In this document: one piece after another, positions 10,861 to 21,712 of the stretch
Numbering within the stretch: position 1 is the stretch's first letter
Layout of the letters: each line of letters starts with the position of its first letter
DNA from: Ustilaginoidea virens
Taxonomy: Eukaryota; Ascomycota; Sordariomycetes; Hypocreales; Clavicipitaceae
Direction: 5' to 3'
DNA length: 64,000 nucleotides
Assembly (NCBI RefSeq): GCF_000687475.1
Contig: NC_057316.1
Coordinates: forward strand, 1,426,001 to 1,490,000
Position numbers and translations under genes: made by a program
Notes under the pieces: generated by a model
What the model was told of the DNA's origin: nothing
Seen by the model: only the letters and a program-made list of their open reading frames with translations
Databases searched by the model: none

Positions 10861-11799
10861 TTAGAGACATGAGATTTTTTGGTTAGATTTCTTCAAATCT
10901 TTGGCCTTGATTGGAATGGTTTTTGATAGATAGCGATTTGCATGGTCAATATCGAACTGTGACTTGTGTTTGCGAAAAAGAAGCATAGTGACGCGTGCAT
11001 CCTCGGTGCTAGAATGGGGACCTTGTTGTATTTCAACCCCAAGGAGTTCTCGGGCTAAAATTCGAAGCGCGGGCTTTCTCCCGTGGCTATACTTCTTGAA
11101 TGTTTGGTGCTTGGCCGTGTCTCGAACATCCTTGGGAGGATGGGTTAACTTGAGAGCATCTAAATCATGCCTTAAATCATGGCCCACCAAAACTCGCCCA
11201 TTAATGAGGCTGAAAACTTCATTTTGCACATCTTCAAACTGCCGGGCGAACCTCATGTCTCGCGGAGAAACACCACTTATGGAACTCCTCCAATCTGTTA
11301 CCTTTTCCTTTTGTTTCACAAAGGAATCATAAAGTTGTCGTCCATGGAAGTCGACAAGACTAACTCGCGCAAGGGCTGATTGATGTCCACCTGGGCCGAT
11401 TCCAACCATTTCGCAGTCAATTGCAACGTACTTGCCAATATCGATACCCGAAGAAAGACCATGATTGACCTTGTCATTGTGGGACGCAAGCATCGTAGGA
11501 GTTTTCTTGATGCCTAAACCATACGCCTCTGCTAAGGTCTCGCTCGACATGCCATCACTCGCTTTCCACAACTCGAGCGACGGTGTTGTACTCTGACTCG
11601 TTTCACATATTACTTTCGAGCTATGAACGCCACCCATCATCTTGGGATTGACTTCGTCTCTTGACTGATGGAGGTCTAAATGTGGATCTCTATGTTTTCT
11701 CTTCCGCTGTTGAACTGATTGCGATAGTTGTTCTTTGGCTGTTCTTTTGAGACCAGTCGTTTTTGACCGCTGCTTGCGATTTGAAGAAAGCCCAGCCAT
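10861..11799 (-). CDS. REX4: RNA exonuclease REX4
   Basis: Single-exon gene of 312 aa. DEDDh-family 3'-5' exonuclease; in yeast Rex4 takes part in pre-rRNA processing near ITS1. The first 120 residues are basic and poorly conserved (KRKHRDPH and similar), suiting a nucleolar protein. The exonuclease domain starts at YVAIDCEMVG (Exo I Asp and Glu), continues with VLVGHDLRHDLDALKL (Exo II) and ends with GPHSSTEDARVTM (Exo III His and Asp). All four metal-binding acidic residues and the catalytic His are present. It shares a 311-bp divergent intergenic region with ESA1. Confidence 0.9.
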   Translation of the reverse strand: MAGLSSNRKQRSKTTGLKRTAKEQLSQSVQQRKRKHRDPHLDLHQSRDEVNPKMMGGVHSSKVICETSQSTTPSLELWKASDGMSSETLAEAYGLGIKKTPTMLASHNDKVNHGLSSGIDIGKYVAIDCEMVGIGPGGHQSALARVSLVDFHGRQLYDSFVKQKEKVTDWRSSISGVSPRDMRFARQFEDVQNEVFSLINGRVLVGHDLRHDLDALKLTHPPKDVRDTAKHQTFKKYSHGRKPALRILARELLGVEIQQGPHSSTEDARVTMLLFRKHKSQFDIDHANRYLSKTIPIKAKDLKKSNQKISCL

Positions 11800-12110
11800 G
11801 GTCCAGGTCAGTGAGGTGACCGAGATCCGAAAATTAGAACCGGCTATGAGACAATGTGGCTATTTGATTGAGACAATATAGTAGATAAAAACGACCGTGG
11901 ACAGCAAAACCTTTGTCGCTCGTTGCGGCTCTAGTACCTATTTTAGGTATTGTCGAATGTGGTCTTTGACCGCCTTCCATTTTTAGCTTCCAACGTGGGG
12001 TCCGCTGTTTCTGCCGATATCCATAAGTTCGTGCTTGTATGAGCAAATGAAACCATCTTGATTAGTGACACTCCTCATCAAGGCCTTCGTCAAAACACGG
12101 GTCAGCCATC
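11800..12110. promoter_or_regulatory. Divergent promoter region REX4 / ESA1
   Basis: 311 bp between divergent start codons; it must hold both promoters. I see no distinctive motif and no other gene. Confidence 0.35.
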
Positions 12111-13660
12111 ATGGCTGGTGGAACACCAGCTGGAGAACCTGCAGTAGGATCTGATACACCGCGTCAAAAAGGAATAGCGACATCTGACACGCTCAAGACT
12201 GGTTGCATTGCATGGGTCGAAAAAGAGGGGCAGCCACGACGTGCTGAGATTCTAAGCATTAAAGAAACAAAAAGCGGCAAACAATTTTATTGCAACTTTG
12301 ACAATTTCAACAAACGATTGGACGAATGGGTGCCTGTCGCGAGGATTGACTTTTCTCAAGACGTAGAATGGGCCAACCTCGACAAAGACAAACCAAAGGA
12401 CTTGAAGACGAAGAAAGCGGCGCCGCAAACAAAGAAAGCCCAGGTCCCGAAGAAAAACCAGAAGAGGCCTAGCAAGCGGGAGCTATCTGCGAATTCCGAC
12501 GTGGCAACACCTCATCCCTGGACAGGTAAGTTAACTGTGACTCTTCTTTAAGGATAGAACAGCTAACTGCGTTCATAGATTTCGTAGAGTCTCAAATTCA
12601 AACTCCATCCGGGGGACTTGACGACTCGCAAACACAAACGAGCGCTGATGCAACTGCGACACCAATAGCTGCTGACGAAGGGGAAGCCGATGACAAATAT
12701 GAAGATCTTAAGAGGGAGGAGAATAAGTTCAGTCGCGAGGAGGAAATCGAGAAACTAAGGACGTCGGGCTCCATGACTCAAAATCCTGCGGAGATTTCCC
12801 GAATCCGAAACATCTCGAAGGTCCAGTTCGGCAAGAAAGACTTGTTTCCGTGGTATTTCTCCCCATACCCGGAAATTTTCGGTCAGGAAGATGTCATCTT
12901 CATTTGCGAGTTCTGTCTAAGCTATTACGGTGATGAGACAGCCTTTTTGCGGCACAGAAAAAAATGTACCCTGCAACACCCCCCAGGAAACGAAATATAT
13001 CGTGATGACTATGTTTCATTCTTCGAGATAGATGGTCGCCGCCAAAGGACATGGTGCAGAAACCTTTGCCTTTTGTCAAAGATGTTCTTGGATCATAAAA
13101 CGCTTTATTATGATGTGGATCCTTTTTTATTCTACGTCATGGCCAGCCGAACAGACAAAGGATGTCACATCGTAGGGTATTTTTCCAAAGAGAAAGAAAG
13201 CGCAGATGGATACAATGTTGCCTGCATTCTTACTCTCCCTCAGTACCAGCGGAAGGGCTACGGAAGGCTCTTAATCCAGTTCTCGTACGAGCTCTCTAGG
13301 ATCGAAGGCAAGCTGGGGTCACCAGAAAAACCGTTATCCGACTTGGGCCTACTGAGCTATCGACAATACTGGTCAGAAAATATTCTCGATTTACTAATGG
13401 GGTATCACGAACGAGAGGAAAAGGTTACGATCGAAGCAATATCGTCTGCTCTTGCAATGACCACTCAAGATGTGGAGCATACCCTTCAGGCAATGAAGAT
13501 GCAAGTTTATCACAAAAGTGATCACAAAATCGTCATTCCTGAGAGCTTGATCAAGTTGAGAGACCAACAGAGAGTGAAGCAAAGGCGAGTGCTCGATCCG
13601 GGAAGAATACAATGGAAACCGCCAGTCTTCACTGCATTCAGCCGGACTTGGGGTTGGTGA
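12111..13660 (+). CDS. ESA1: MYST histone acetyltransferase ESA1 (NuA4 catalytic subunit)
   Basis: Acetylates histones H4 and H2A.Z within NuA4/Piccolo. Two exons (12111-12525 and 12579-13660; 53-nt intron) give 498 aa. The N-terminus holds a chromo-barrel domain (about 28-85, [18 protein letters not shown] to [10 protein letters not shown]), then a basic linker. The MYST domain follows, with the C2HC zinc finger starting CEFC (about 249) and ending RHRKKC (268). Further motifs are the catalytic-region Cys in NVACILTL (353), the acetyl-CoA loop QYQRKGYG (360-367) and the general-base Glu in GSPEKPLSD (388). The autoacetylated lysine region reads [20 protein letters not shown]. Length and order match fungal Esa1 closely. 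Confidence 0.95.
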
Positions 13661-14710
13661 ACATGTCTGGATAAACTGGTAGAAGTGTTAGCAGTGCTGA
13701 GTATTATTATCAACCTCACTCGTCTCTTTTTCGTCATTCAATTAGATTCGCTGGAATGATACCCAAAATTACATCCGTTTCCTAAACACGTACCTCGAAT
13801 AGGTAGTGAGTACCTGTGTGACCCGTTGAGTGCAATCAGGCCAAAAAATATCAGAACTCATAACTAACCACTTGTATGTATCAATCGAAAGTTGTTACTG
13901 ATACAGTGCTCAAAGGCAGCATTGCGTCATTGTTAGCCAATTGGTGCGGATTTTGCTCAGTACATAACGTTATGCCCCTCGATAAACATACAACACGTCA
14001 TGTCATTATTCGCCGAAGATGAGTACGAGCAATCATGTATTATTTCCAGAGTTACGCTATATGTGCTTTCTCAGATTACGCTTTTGATCAGTAGGGCCCC
14101 AGGTATCGAGACCCTGTCAGTACTATAATTTAAATGCCCCAAGTTCCTCATCAGCATGTGAATGGGACCTCACCGGCCATAAAGAGATGACCGAACGTGT
14201 CACTGTTTTCTGATTTGATCTTCTTTAATATTAGGTACCTATGCGATGAATGTTCCCCACACCTACTTGGTCGAACTACAACTTCTCGTTCGACTGACTC
14301 TGAGGCTCAGGTAAACCCATACTTGGCTCATCAAAATAGGCTGTTTGAACTAGTTATTTCCTTTTCGACTAATTCCGCATTAAAGTATATCGGGATCTGG
14401 CTTTCGAATCGGCATGATATGTATTATGATCGTGTTCAAGTCGACACTAGGCTTCTTTGTTGCCACTGGCACCAATCTCCACGGGACCCTCGGCAACGAC
14501 CGCCGCCCCTGGGGCGGATGGGATTGCAATAGAGAAATAGTATGTAATTCTGTACGTAGTGACCATAGGTTCGTGGCCCCCATTGTGCTATATTATCAAG
14601 GGAAAGCTAATCAGCCGCTATGCTCTCGAAAGTCGTTCTTTCCACTCTCCAGCTGCACCAAACTCATTCCATCGACAACCTTTCGAATGTACAGGACGCT
14701 ACGGCTCCTT
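13661..14710. other. Intergenic region, no gene seen
   Basis: About 1 kb between the convergent stops of ESA1 and YPT6. It contains small open frames on both strands without recognisable protein character. Probably two 3' UTRs plus spacer. Confidence 0.45.
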
Positions 14711-15627
<917 letters not shown>

Positions 15628-16255
15628 GATGACTATGAATTTCGCAAGCGTTCGACAATCCTGAGGCTGTATGAGCGATGTCTGCTGGCACGTCTCGCAA
15701 ACCGAGGCTGCGGAAGAAGAGTCAAGGACACTGCCGAACCACCCAAAATTTGCGGATTATCCTCTCCTACTCTATCACAGCAGTCCTCACTGAAAACTCT
15801 CAATTCCTAGTCCTCGACGCTGGTTTACGTTTCAAACGTTGTAAGCGAGTGTGATCAGCAGCGGAACACGAGTGGGGGGATATTCAAGATTCAATTCAGA
15901 AGCTGGCATTCCAGAGTTCCAACAAGGAGACCGGATTAATAACTGTTGACATGGTTCCTGCTGACCCAAGCTCTTGTTTTCCTGTGGGGCACGTGCTCCA
16001 ATACCCCCAGTTTTTTGTGGTGATTTGTTTGCACTTTGCTCCATGCACCACCATTACTGGAATATCTTGAACTAAAAGGGTGGGGCGTCGCAAGGATACC
16101 TTACCTTCGGCTGTACTCCACTTGGGAAGAAAAAAAAAGGACAAAAAAGAAAACAGGTCTGCTCCCACCTCTGTCTGATTAGCCTTTTCAGCAAGCTGAA
16201 ATTGAACGACTGTAACCTTTTTTGGACAGAAACTATACTAACTGAATCGATCAGG
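15628..16255. promoter_or_regulatory. Divergent promoter region YPT6 / NOP53
   Basis: 628 bp between divergent starts. Contains an A-rich run around 16127-16150 on the plus strand. No gene seen. Confidence 0.35.
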
Positions 16256-17629
16256 ATGCCTGCAATTGCATCTCGACTCTCAGGGTCCTCAAAATCTCCC
16301 GGACAGTTCAAGCAGCCGTCGAGGAAAGGGAAAAGAACATGGAGAAAAAATGTCGATTTGACTGAAGTGGAACAAGGTCTAGAAGAATTGAAAGAAGAGA
16401 TTATTCGGGGGTATGTGAAAAGATGGAATATCGTCTATTTTCCGTAAACAGCACTAATCAATCTTCACAGAGGCGTCATACGAGAGAAGGATTCCGCGGA
16501 GCTCTTCACGATCGACTTGAAAGGAGACTTGGAAGTATCAAGAAAACATGCTAAACATTTAAAAAAGGGTCTTAAGGCAGACGAAATTCTCGCACAGCGG
16601 TCTTCTATCCCTGCTATATCCATACGAAAACGCCATAGTGATAGAACATCGGACAACACCCTGCCAGCGAAAAAACCACGAGCCGATTGGGTCTCTCACA
16701 AGGATTTGGCGCGTCTGAAGCAAGTTGCCGATGGCCGCCAAGGCATCATCGTCGAAGCCAAAGATGCAACATATGATATATGGGATTCTGGTTCTGCAGC
16801 CACAACTGAAACGCAATATGACTTCTTGCCACTTCAGGAACCGACCAAGCAACCAAAGTCTTTGAAACAAAAACCTATTTCGCTGACAGCAAACGGAAAG
16901 GAAGTCCCCGCGATCCCGAAACCCAGCGGCGGTTATAGCTACAACCCATTGTCGACAGATTATGAAGCCCGCCTTGCGGAGGAGAGTGCTAAAGCTCTGG
17001 AATCCGAACGGCAGCGAATCATTGCCGAAGAGTCGGAGAGAGAAAAACAGGAAGCTGCAGCTCGGTCTGCTGCTGAAGCTGAAGCAGCTGAAGAACGTGC
17101 GAATCTGTCCGAGTGGGAGGAGGACTCTGAATGGGAGGGTTTTCAAAGCGGCGCTGAGGGCGGCGAAACTAAGAAGAAACGACCACAACGCAAAACACAA
17201 GCGCAGAGAAATCGTATCAAGCGAAGAAAAGATGAAGAGCGATTGGCGAAGCAAAAGGCGACTATGAAGGCGATGGAGGCTCAGGCAGAACGGATAAAGG
17301 ACATTGTCGAAGAGGTTGAGGAGCATGAGCAGAAAAGGGCCCTTGGGATAGCAGATATTACCGATGCCGAAACGGAAGGCAATGATGACGTGTTGAGAAG
17401 AAAACAACTTGGCAAGTTCAAACTACCTGAAAGGGATCTGGAATTGGTACTACCTGACGAACTGGAGGAATCTCTAAGGCTTTTGAAGCCGGAGGGCAGT
17501 CTGCTCAAGGACCGGTACCGGAGTATGCTCGTGCGCGGCAAGATGGAATGCAGAAGACATATTCCGTTCAAGAAATTGGCGAAACGAAAAGCCACAGAGA
17601 AGTGGACCCACAAAGATTTCGTCTTGTAA
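16256..17629 (+). CDS. NOP53: Ribosome biogenesis protein NOP53
   Basis: Nucleolar factor that recruits the Mtr4/exosome to 7S pre-rRNA during 60S maturation. Two exons (16256-16410 and 16471-17629; 60-nt intron) give 437 aa. The N-terminus SRKGKRTWRKNVDL is the conserved Nop53 opening. DLFxID-type core follows (ELFTIDLKGD), then the IPKPSGGYSYNP motif that typifies Nop53/PICT1. Next come a Glu/Ala-rich coiled region, a KRRPQRKTQAQRNR-like basic stretch and the C-terminal LPDELEESLRLLKPEGSLLKDR. The start was set at the ATG that immediately precedes the conserved opening. Convergent with the NADH dehydrogenase gene (295 bp apart). Confidence 0.92.
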
Positions 17630-17924
17630 AGGACAATTTACTCTTTTACTCTTTCAACCGCGGTTTATTCAGCTCGCTTGAAACACCGAATGGCCTCTAT
17701 CTGAGGAACATAATCGGCTCGATTTAATACCTCACTGTGGAGAACTTTCTGGGAGAGGTCTTTCTTTACTGGTTCACTTGTTAGGCGTAGAAGCAGCCTT
17801 CCCAGTCAGCAAGTGTTGGATGCATGTCCTCATACGGCCAGATGTTTTGGGGCGCTAAATTATCCAAAACTCATGAGATCTTGTCACAGTATGTTAGCAA
17901 GTCATTTGCAGGGCCACGGAGCAG

Positions 17925-19976
17925 TCAACGCTCACCTCTTCCGAACAAGCCTCGCTTTGCCCAATCCATTGCCATCAAACAACGTGTACGAAAACTCACA
18001 CTCTGGGCAAAGTACACGGACCTCCATGCATACACTGCCCACAGCCCGCCGGCTATACTCCAACCTTCCCCAAGATCGAACACAGCGGAATTGCCAATGT
18101 ATGCAAGGCTACCAAGGTGGTGGTACTCAAAGGCCTTGTAGGCCGCGGCGTCAAGGTCGCCGTCGCGAATGTCATTTGCTGACAGCCCATCGGATAGGTG
18201 TGCCAGCTTGTTGAGTTTTTGTGCCAAGTAATAGCCTTGTTGGTGCGCTCTTTGGGCAGTTGCAGGTAGAGATGTCAGCTTACTATCAATTTGGTTCAAT
18301 AGCTCTCTCAACTCCCCGAAATCCAGGGTTCCAGACTGATCTTTGTCAAACTCAGCAAAGAGCTTGTCGAGTCGTTTTAAGTGACTGACTGACTGGGGAA
18401 AGCGCTTCTTCACATCATGGGCGACTTGACGCCAATCCTTGAAGCCCAGTTGCAGTGTTTCGGGGTCTTTGCCATGCTTCCATGCTAATGCCCGAAGGAA
18501 TGTAATGATGTGATCAGCGACATTATTTTGAACAGTGGAGCAGTCGCCAATGGCGTAAACATCGCCCAAAGGTGTTCCATTCAACCTCAGATATGTATCC
18601 GTTTCCAACGCATGGCGGTTGGTCTGACAGCTCCCTAACTTCTGAGCTAATCTCTGGCAGAGCACTGTCTGCGAAACCCCGGTAGACCAAAGGACAAATC
18701 CGGCTGGCAGTTCTTTGGTCAGAAGCCTCCCATCTTCTTGCTTCTGGGTAAAGATGATCTTGTCGTGACAAACTTCCTTTACCCTCGAATTAGTGAGGAC
18801 TTCGATCTGATCCCTGGCAAAGCGCTCCTCTGCATACTTGGAGACCGTCTCGTCGTAGGTGTTGAGAATATGACTTCGACTTTGAATAAGATGCACAGAA
18901 ATCTCGTTTCTCAGTAGTCGAGGAAAGTGTCTGGTCAAATCTTCGTTTAGAAGATCGAAAATTTCGGCAGCAAATTCGACGCCAGTAGGCCCACCCCCGC
19001 TGACGACGAAAGACAACAACCTCTTGCGCTCCTCATCCGAAATAGTTGGCAAGCAAGCCACCTCGAGATTGCGAATCACTTGATTTCGGATTTTTCTTGC
19101 GTCATTTATATCCTTCAGAAAGAAGGCGTTTTCGAGTCCCTTGACACCGTGGGGGTTCGTCACAGAGCCCACCGCAATCACCAACTTATCATATGGGACA
19201 TAAAACCGAACTTCTTTGCCCCGATTGTCCAGCTGGGACACTTCGACAAGTTTCTCCGAAAAATGCACGTCTTCGGCTTTGGCCCTGATGAAATGCCCGT
19301 GAACTCTGTTCAGTATTCGACGAATGGGTTCGACGAGAGATCTAAACTCCAAAGTCCCAACTGTTGCTGAAGGTAGCATCGGTGTGAAGAGGAAATAATT
19401 GGCAGGAGAAATGACCGTTACATGGTAGTCGTCGGGATTCAAATTTTTCAGCAATGCAACGCCTCCCCATCCGCCGCCTAAAATGACAAGTTTCGGCTTG
19501 TCTTTAATCCGCCTCTTTGCATCGCAATCGTCGTCGTCTATAAACACTTCAGCTATTGGAAGTTTGTTCGGCCCTCCTCTTCGAGGCTGGAGCGCAAGCT
19601 CCGAGACATTGATATCGCTCTGCTGCCCATCTTGTTTGTATGTCGAGGCATCGTAGAGAAAGAAGCCGACAATCCCCAGTCCAAGAACCGTTATCGATAT
19701 ACCGAGCCAAGCGCCGGCCCTGTAACAGAAGTTGAGCACCCAGGAATTCACCTGAGGAAGGGGCTTGCCAGAGAGAAACCGGTGCTGCAAAAATGTATTG
19801 GGCTTGGACCAAGGTGAGAACGCGCCGCTTCGGCTAAATTCGACGTTGAAACGGTTCCAAGACAACGGTTTGCGGAGGTGCGACACATGACTCGTACGCA
19901 CACTGGCAAAGAGCGGCCTTTGATGGTTCAAGACGGCCGCCGCTGTTGAGGCTGACTGTCCCATGCGCTGTCGCAT
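17925..19976 (-). CDS. External (EF-hand) NADH-ubiquinone oxidoreductase, NDE-type
   Basis: Intronless 683-aa alternative (rotenone-insensitive) NADH dehydrogenase, which passes electrons from NADH to ubiquinone without proton pumping. It has an Arg/Ser-rich mitochondrial presequence and one hydrophobic segment (about 88-109). Two dinucleotide-binding motifs follow: GGGWGG (167-172, FAD) and GGGPTG (327-332, NADH). The SPANYFLFTPMLPS and IGDCS motifs are typical of the family. An EF-hand loop, DKDQSGTLDFGE, is inserted near residue 550. This matches the calcium-linked external dehydrogenase of Neurospora (NDE1) rather than the shorter NDI or NDE2 forms, so Ca2+ regulation and intermembrane-space orientation are inferred. 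C-terminus ends GLFGRGER. Confidence 0.93.
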   Translation of the reverse strand: MRQRMGQSASTAAAVLNHQRPLFASVRTSHVSHLRKPLSWNRFNVEFSRSGAFSPWSKPNTFLQHRFLSGKPLPQVNSWVLNFCYRAGAWLGISITVLGLGIVGFFLYDASTYKQDGQQSDINVSELALQPRRGGPNKLPIAEVFIDDDDCDAKRRIKDKPKLVILGGGWGGVALLKNLNPDDYHVTVISPANYFLFTPMLPSATVGTLEFRSLVEPIRRILNRVHGHFIRAKAEDVHFSEKLVEVSQLDNRGKEVRFYVPYDKLVIAVGSVTNPHGVKGLENAFFLKDINDARKIRNQVIRNLEVACLPTISDEERKRLLSFVVSGGGPTGVEFAAEIFDLLNEDLTRHFPRLLRNEISVHLIQSRSHILNTYDETVSKYAEERFARDQIEVLTNSRVKEVCHDKIIFTQKQEDGRLLTKELPAGFVLWSTGVSQTVLCQRLAQKLGSCQTNRHALETDTYLRLNGTPLGDVYAIGDCSTVQNNVADHIITFLRALAWKHGKDPETLQLGFKDWRQVAHDVKKRFPQSVSHLKRLDKLFAEFDKDQSGTLDFGELRELLNQIDSKLTSLPATAQRAHQQGYYLAQKLNKLAHLSDGLSANDIRDGDLDAAAYKAFEYHHLGSLAYIGNSAVFDLGEGWSIAGGLWAVYAWRSVYFAQSVSFRTRCLMAMDWAKRGLFGRGER

Positions 19977-20185
19977 CTTGCGACGGATGAATAGATGCCA
20001 GTATTTTTTGCACAGTCAGGAATTGGGACAGCCTGGAAGGTGCCGGGCACCTAGAATACCATATGCGAGTAAAATGAGGGTAGTGCAGGGGATAATCGTT
20101 CAACTGGAGGCAATGAGAGTTAGCATGGCCAAGGGAGTGGCGTCATAGCTACATGTAACTAATGTTCCTTACTCCAGACCTACCT
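19977..20185. other. Short upstream region of the NADH dehydrogenase gene
   Basis: Promoter side of the minus-strand NADH dehydrogenase gene, running up to the inserted inverted-repeat element. No distinctive motif seen. Confidence 0.3.
20177..20185. repeat. Left 9-bp target-site duplication (GACCTACCT)
   Basis: Direct repeat that abuts the left end of the inverted-repeat element; the identical 9 bp abut its right end at 20962-20970. Confidence 0.65.
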
Positions 20186-20961
20186 GAGGGTACAGGTCAA
20201 CCGACCTGTGTTCCCCCCTTGTCATCCGACCCCCCCATAATAACTTAACTGACCTGACCATTGCTGTGGGCTATACTCTTAATATAATTGGTTTATTAGG
20301 GAATAGTGGGTCAGGTCACTTTATATAGAAAACTATATAGAGAAGTACTTTCTCTGATATTTTACTAGGTTCTTAGGTAGGGGTACTTAGTAAAAGAAAT
20401 TAAAGAAGTCACTTTCTTTAGAAAAATATAGGGAGAAGTACTTTCTCTGCTGTTTTATTAGGTTCTTACGTAAGGGTACCTAGTAAGAATATTAAAGAAG
20501 TCATTTTTTTTGAAATATATATATAAAGGTACCTCTTTTTCTATCCCTAGTACCTAGATACTAGGTACCTAGGTACTTAGTAGAAATATAAGAAGTCACT
20601 TTATATAGAAAAATATATGTAAAGGTACTTTTTCTACGTATAGTACCTAAGGACTTAGGTACCTACCTAATAAAAGAAAGGAAGTCACTTGCGATACAAA
20701 AGTCTATATAAAGGTACTTTATCTACTTTTAATATTAGGTTCTTAGGTAGGGATACCTAGTAAAAATATAAGGGAAGTCACTCACTATAGAAAAATATAT
20801 ATAAAGATACTTATAGTCTAGTGGCTACTATAGATTAAGGGATCTACTACTATTTATTAGCGTATCTCTATATTAGGAAAGAGCATTGGTCAGGTCTGTT
20901 AAGTTATTATGGGGGGGTCGAATGACTAGGGGGGGGCATAGGTCGGTTGATATGTAGTCTC
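20186..20961. mobile_element. Non-autonomous Mutator-like element (MITE) with ~80-bp terminal inverted repeats
   Basis: A 776-bp element without coding capacity. Its ends are long inverted repeats: 20191-20265 pairs with the complement of 20882-20956, ungapped over 75 bp with about 66 matches. The outermost bases (GAGGG and GAGAC) extend this less perfectly. The sequence GACCTACCT directly flanks both ends. Long TIRs plus a 9-bp duplication are the hallmarks of Mutator-like elements; hAT elements give 8 bp and Tc1/mariner gives TA. The interior is AT-rich and made of six tandem units of about 92 bp. Mobilisation would need a transposase elsewhere. The superfamily call is inferred from structure only. 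Confidence 0.75.
20312..20870. repeat. Six diverged tandem repeats of about 92 bp inside the element
   Basis: The landmark GTCACT (once GTCATT) recurs at 20315, 20408, 20500, 20595, 20684 and 20777, spacings 93, 92, 95, 89 and 93. Each unit reads roughly AAGTCACTT, AGAAAAATATA, AAGGTACTTT-CT, TTAGGTTCTTAGGTA, GGTACCTAGTA. AT-rich, without open frames of note. Confidence 0.75.
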
Positions 20962-20970
20962 GACCTACCT
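20962..20970. repeat. Right 9-bp target-site duplication (GACCTACCT)
   Basis: Identical to 20177-20185, on the other side of the inverted-repeat element. Confidence 0.65.
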
Positions 20971-21712
20971 CCTACCAGGTACCTGAGGCACCTAACCTTG
21001 TGGGTTAGGAGGTACCTAGGCGCTATGAATTAAATTGCATGTCGCTTTCATGCCGCTTCCACCCCCCACACCGCCAAGGTCAAAAACACCCATTCTCCTA
21101 CATAAAACAATAACAAGTAACATGAGAGGTGAGCAAAGGAGTCCAGTTTTGCTCAATGAATTCGATAATTTAAGTGTATCACTCGTCAACAACGCCACTG
21201 CTTGGCTCGGCAGCTGTGCCTGTGGCCAGTGCTTGCTAGTATCAATGGTAAGAATAATAGCATCATGAGCCGATAGAAAATCCATTGCCATTACTTCGAC
21301 GAGCTCTATGTATAGTTATACCAGGTCTGCAAAAGCATACTTCCGACAGGTAGGTAGGTTGGCCTCATATGAACAAGCCCCCAGGGTTGCCCTGAGACAG
21401 TGCATCACCCGTAGCTCAACTTCACATTACGATGACAAGTTACAATGGACTGACAAATCACCCACTGAAGCGGTGGGAGGTAAGTATAAGGTCCTGCGAG
21501 ACTATAGACGAGTAATAGGTAGTATATAGCTTTTCCTCCCGGTACTCGGGCTTTTCCTATATAAAAAAATCGTAGAAGCATAAGTTATTAACTTGAGCTC
21601 GTAATTTGGGCTATATTCACACATATATGCATATGCGATATCCAGTGTACTGCCCCCAGGAGACAATGAGGGCATCTATCTACTTACATCCGATGCCTTG
21701 AACGTCGACACT
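20971..21712. other. Intergenic region, no gene seen
   Basis: Spacer downstream of the uridine kinase stop, with a small GGTACCTAGG patch at about 20979-21019. Open frames at 21016-21529 on both strands lack recognisable features. Confidence 0.4.

Noticed and set aside
9023..13660. Secondary-metabolite or lipid gene cluster around the CFA synthase
   Set aside because: Neighbours are housekeeping genes (REX4, ESA1, uL10m); no transporter, regulator or further biosynthetic enzyme is present.
16559..17407. 282-codon open frame on the minus strand
   Set aside because: Antisense to NOP53; rich in Phe/Leu/Ser as expected from the complement of Lys/Glu-rich coding sequence.
20312..20870. Regularly spaced repeats as a CRISPR-like array
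   Set aside because: The repeats are head-to-tail units without distinct spacers, in a eukaryotic genome, and lie inside a TIR element.
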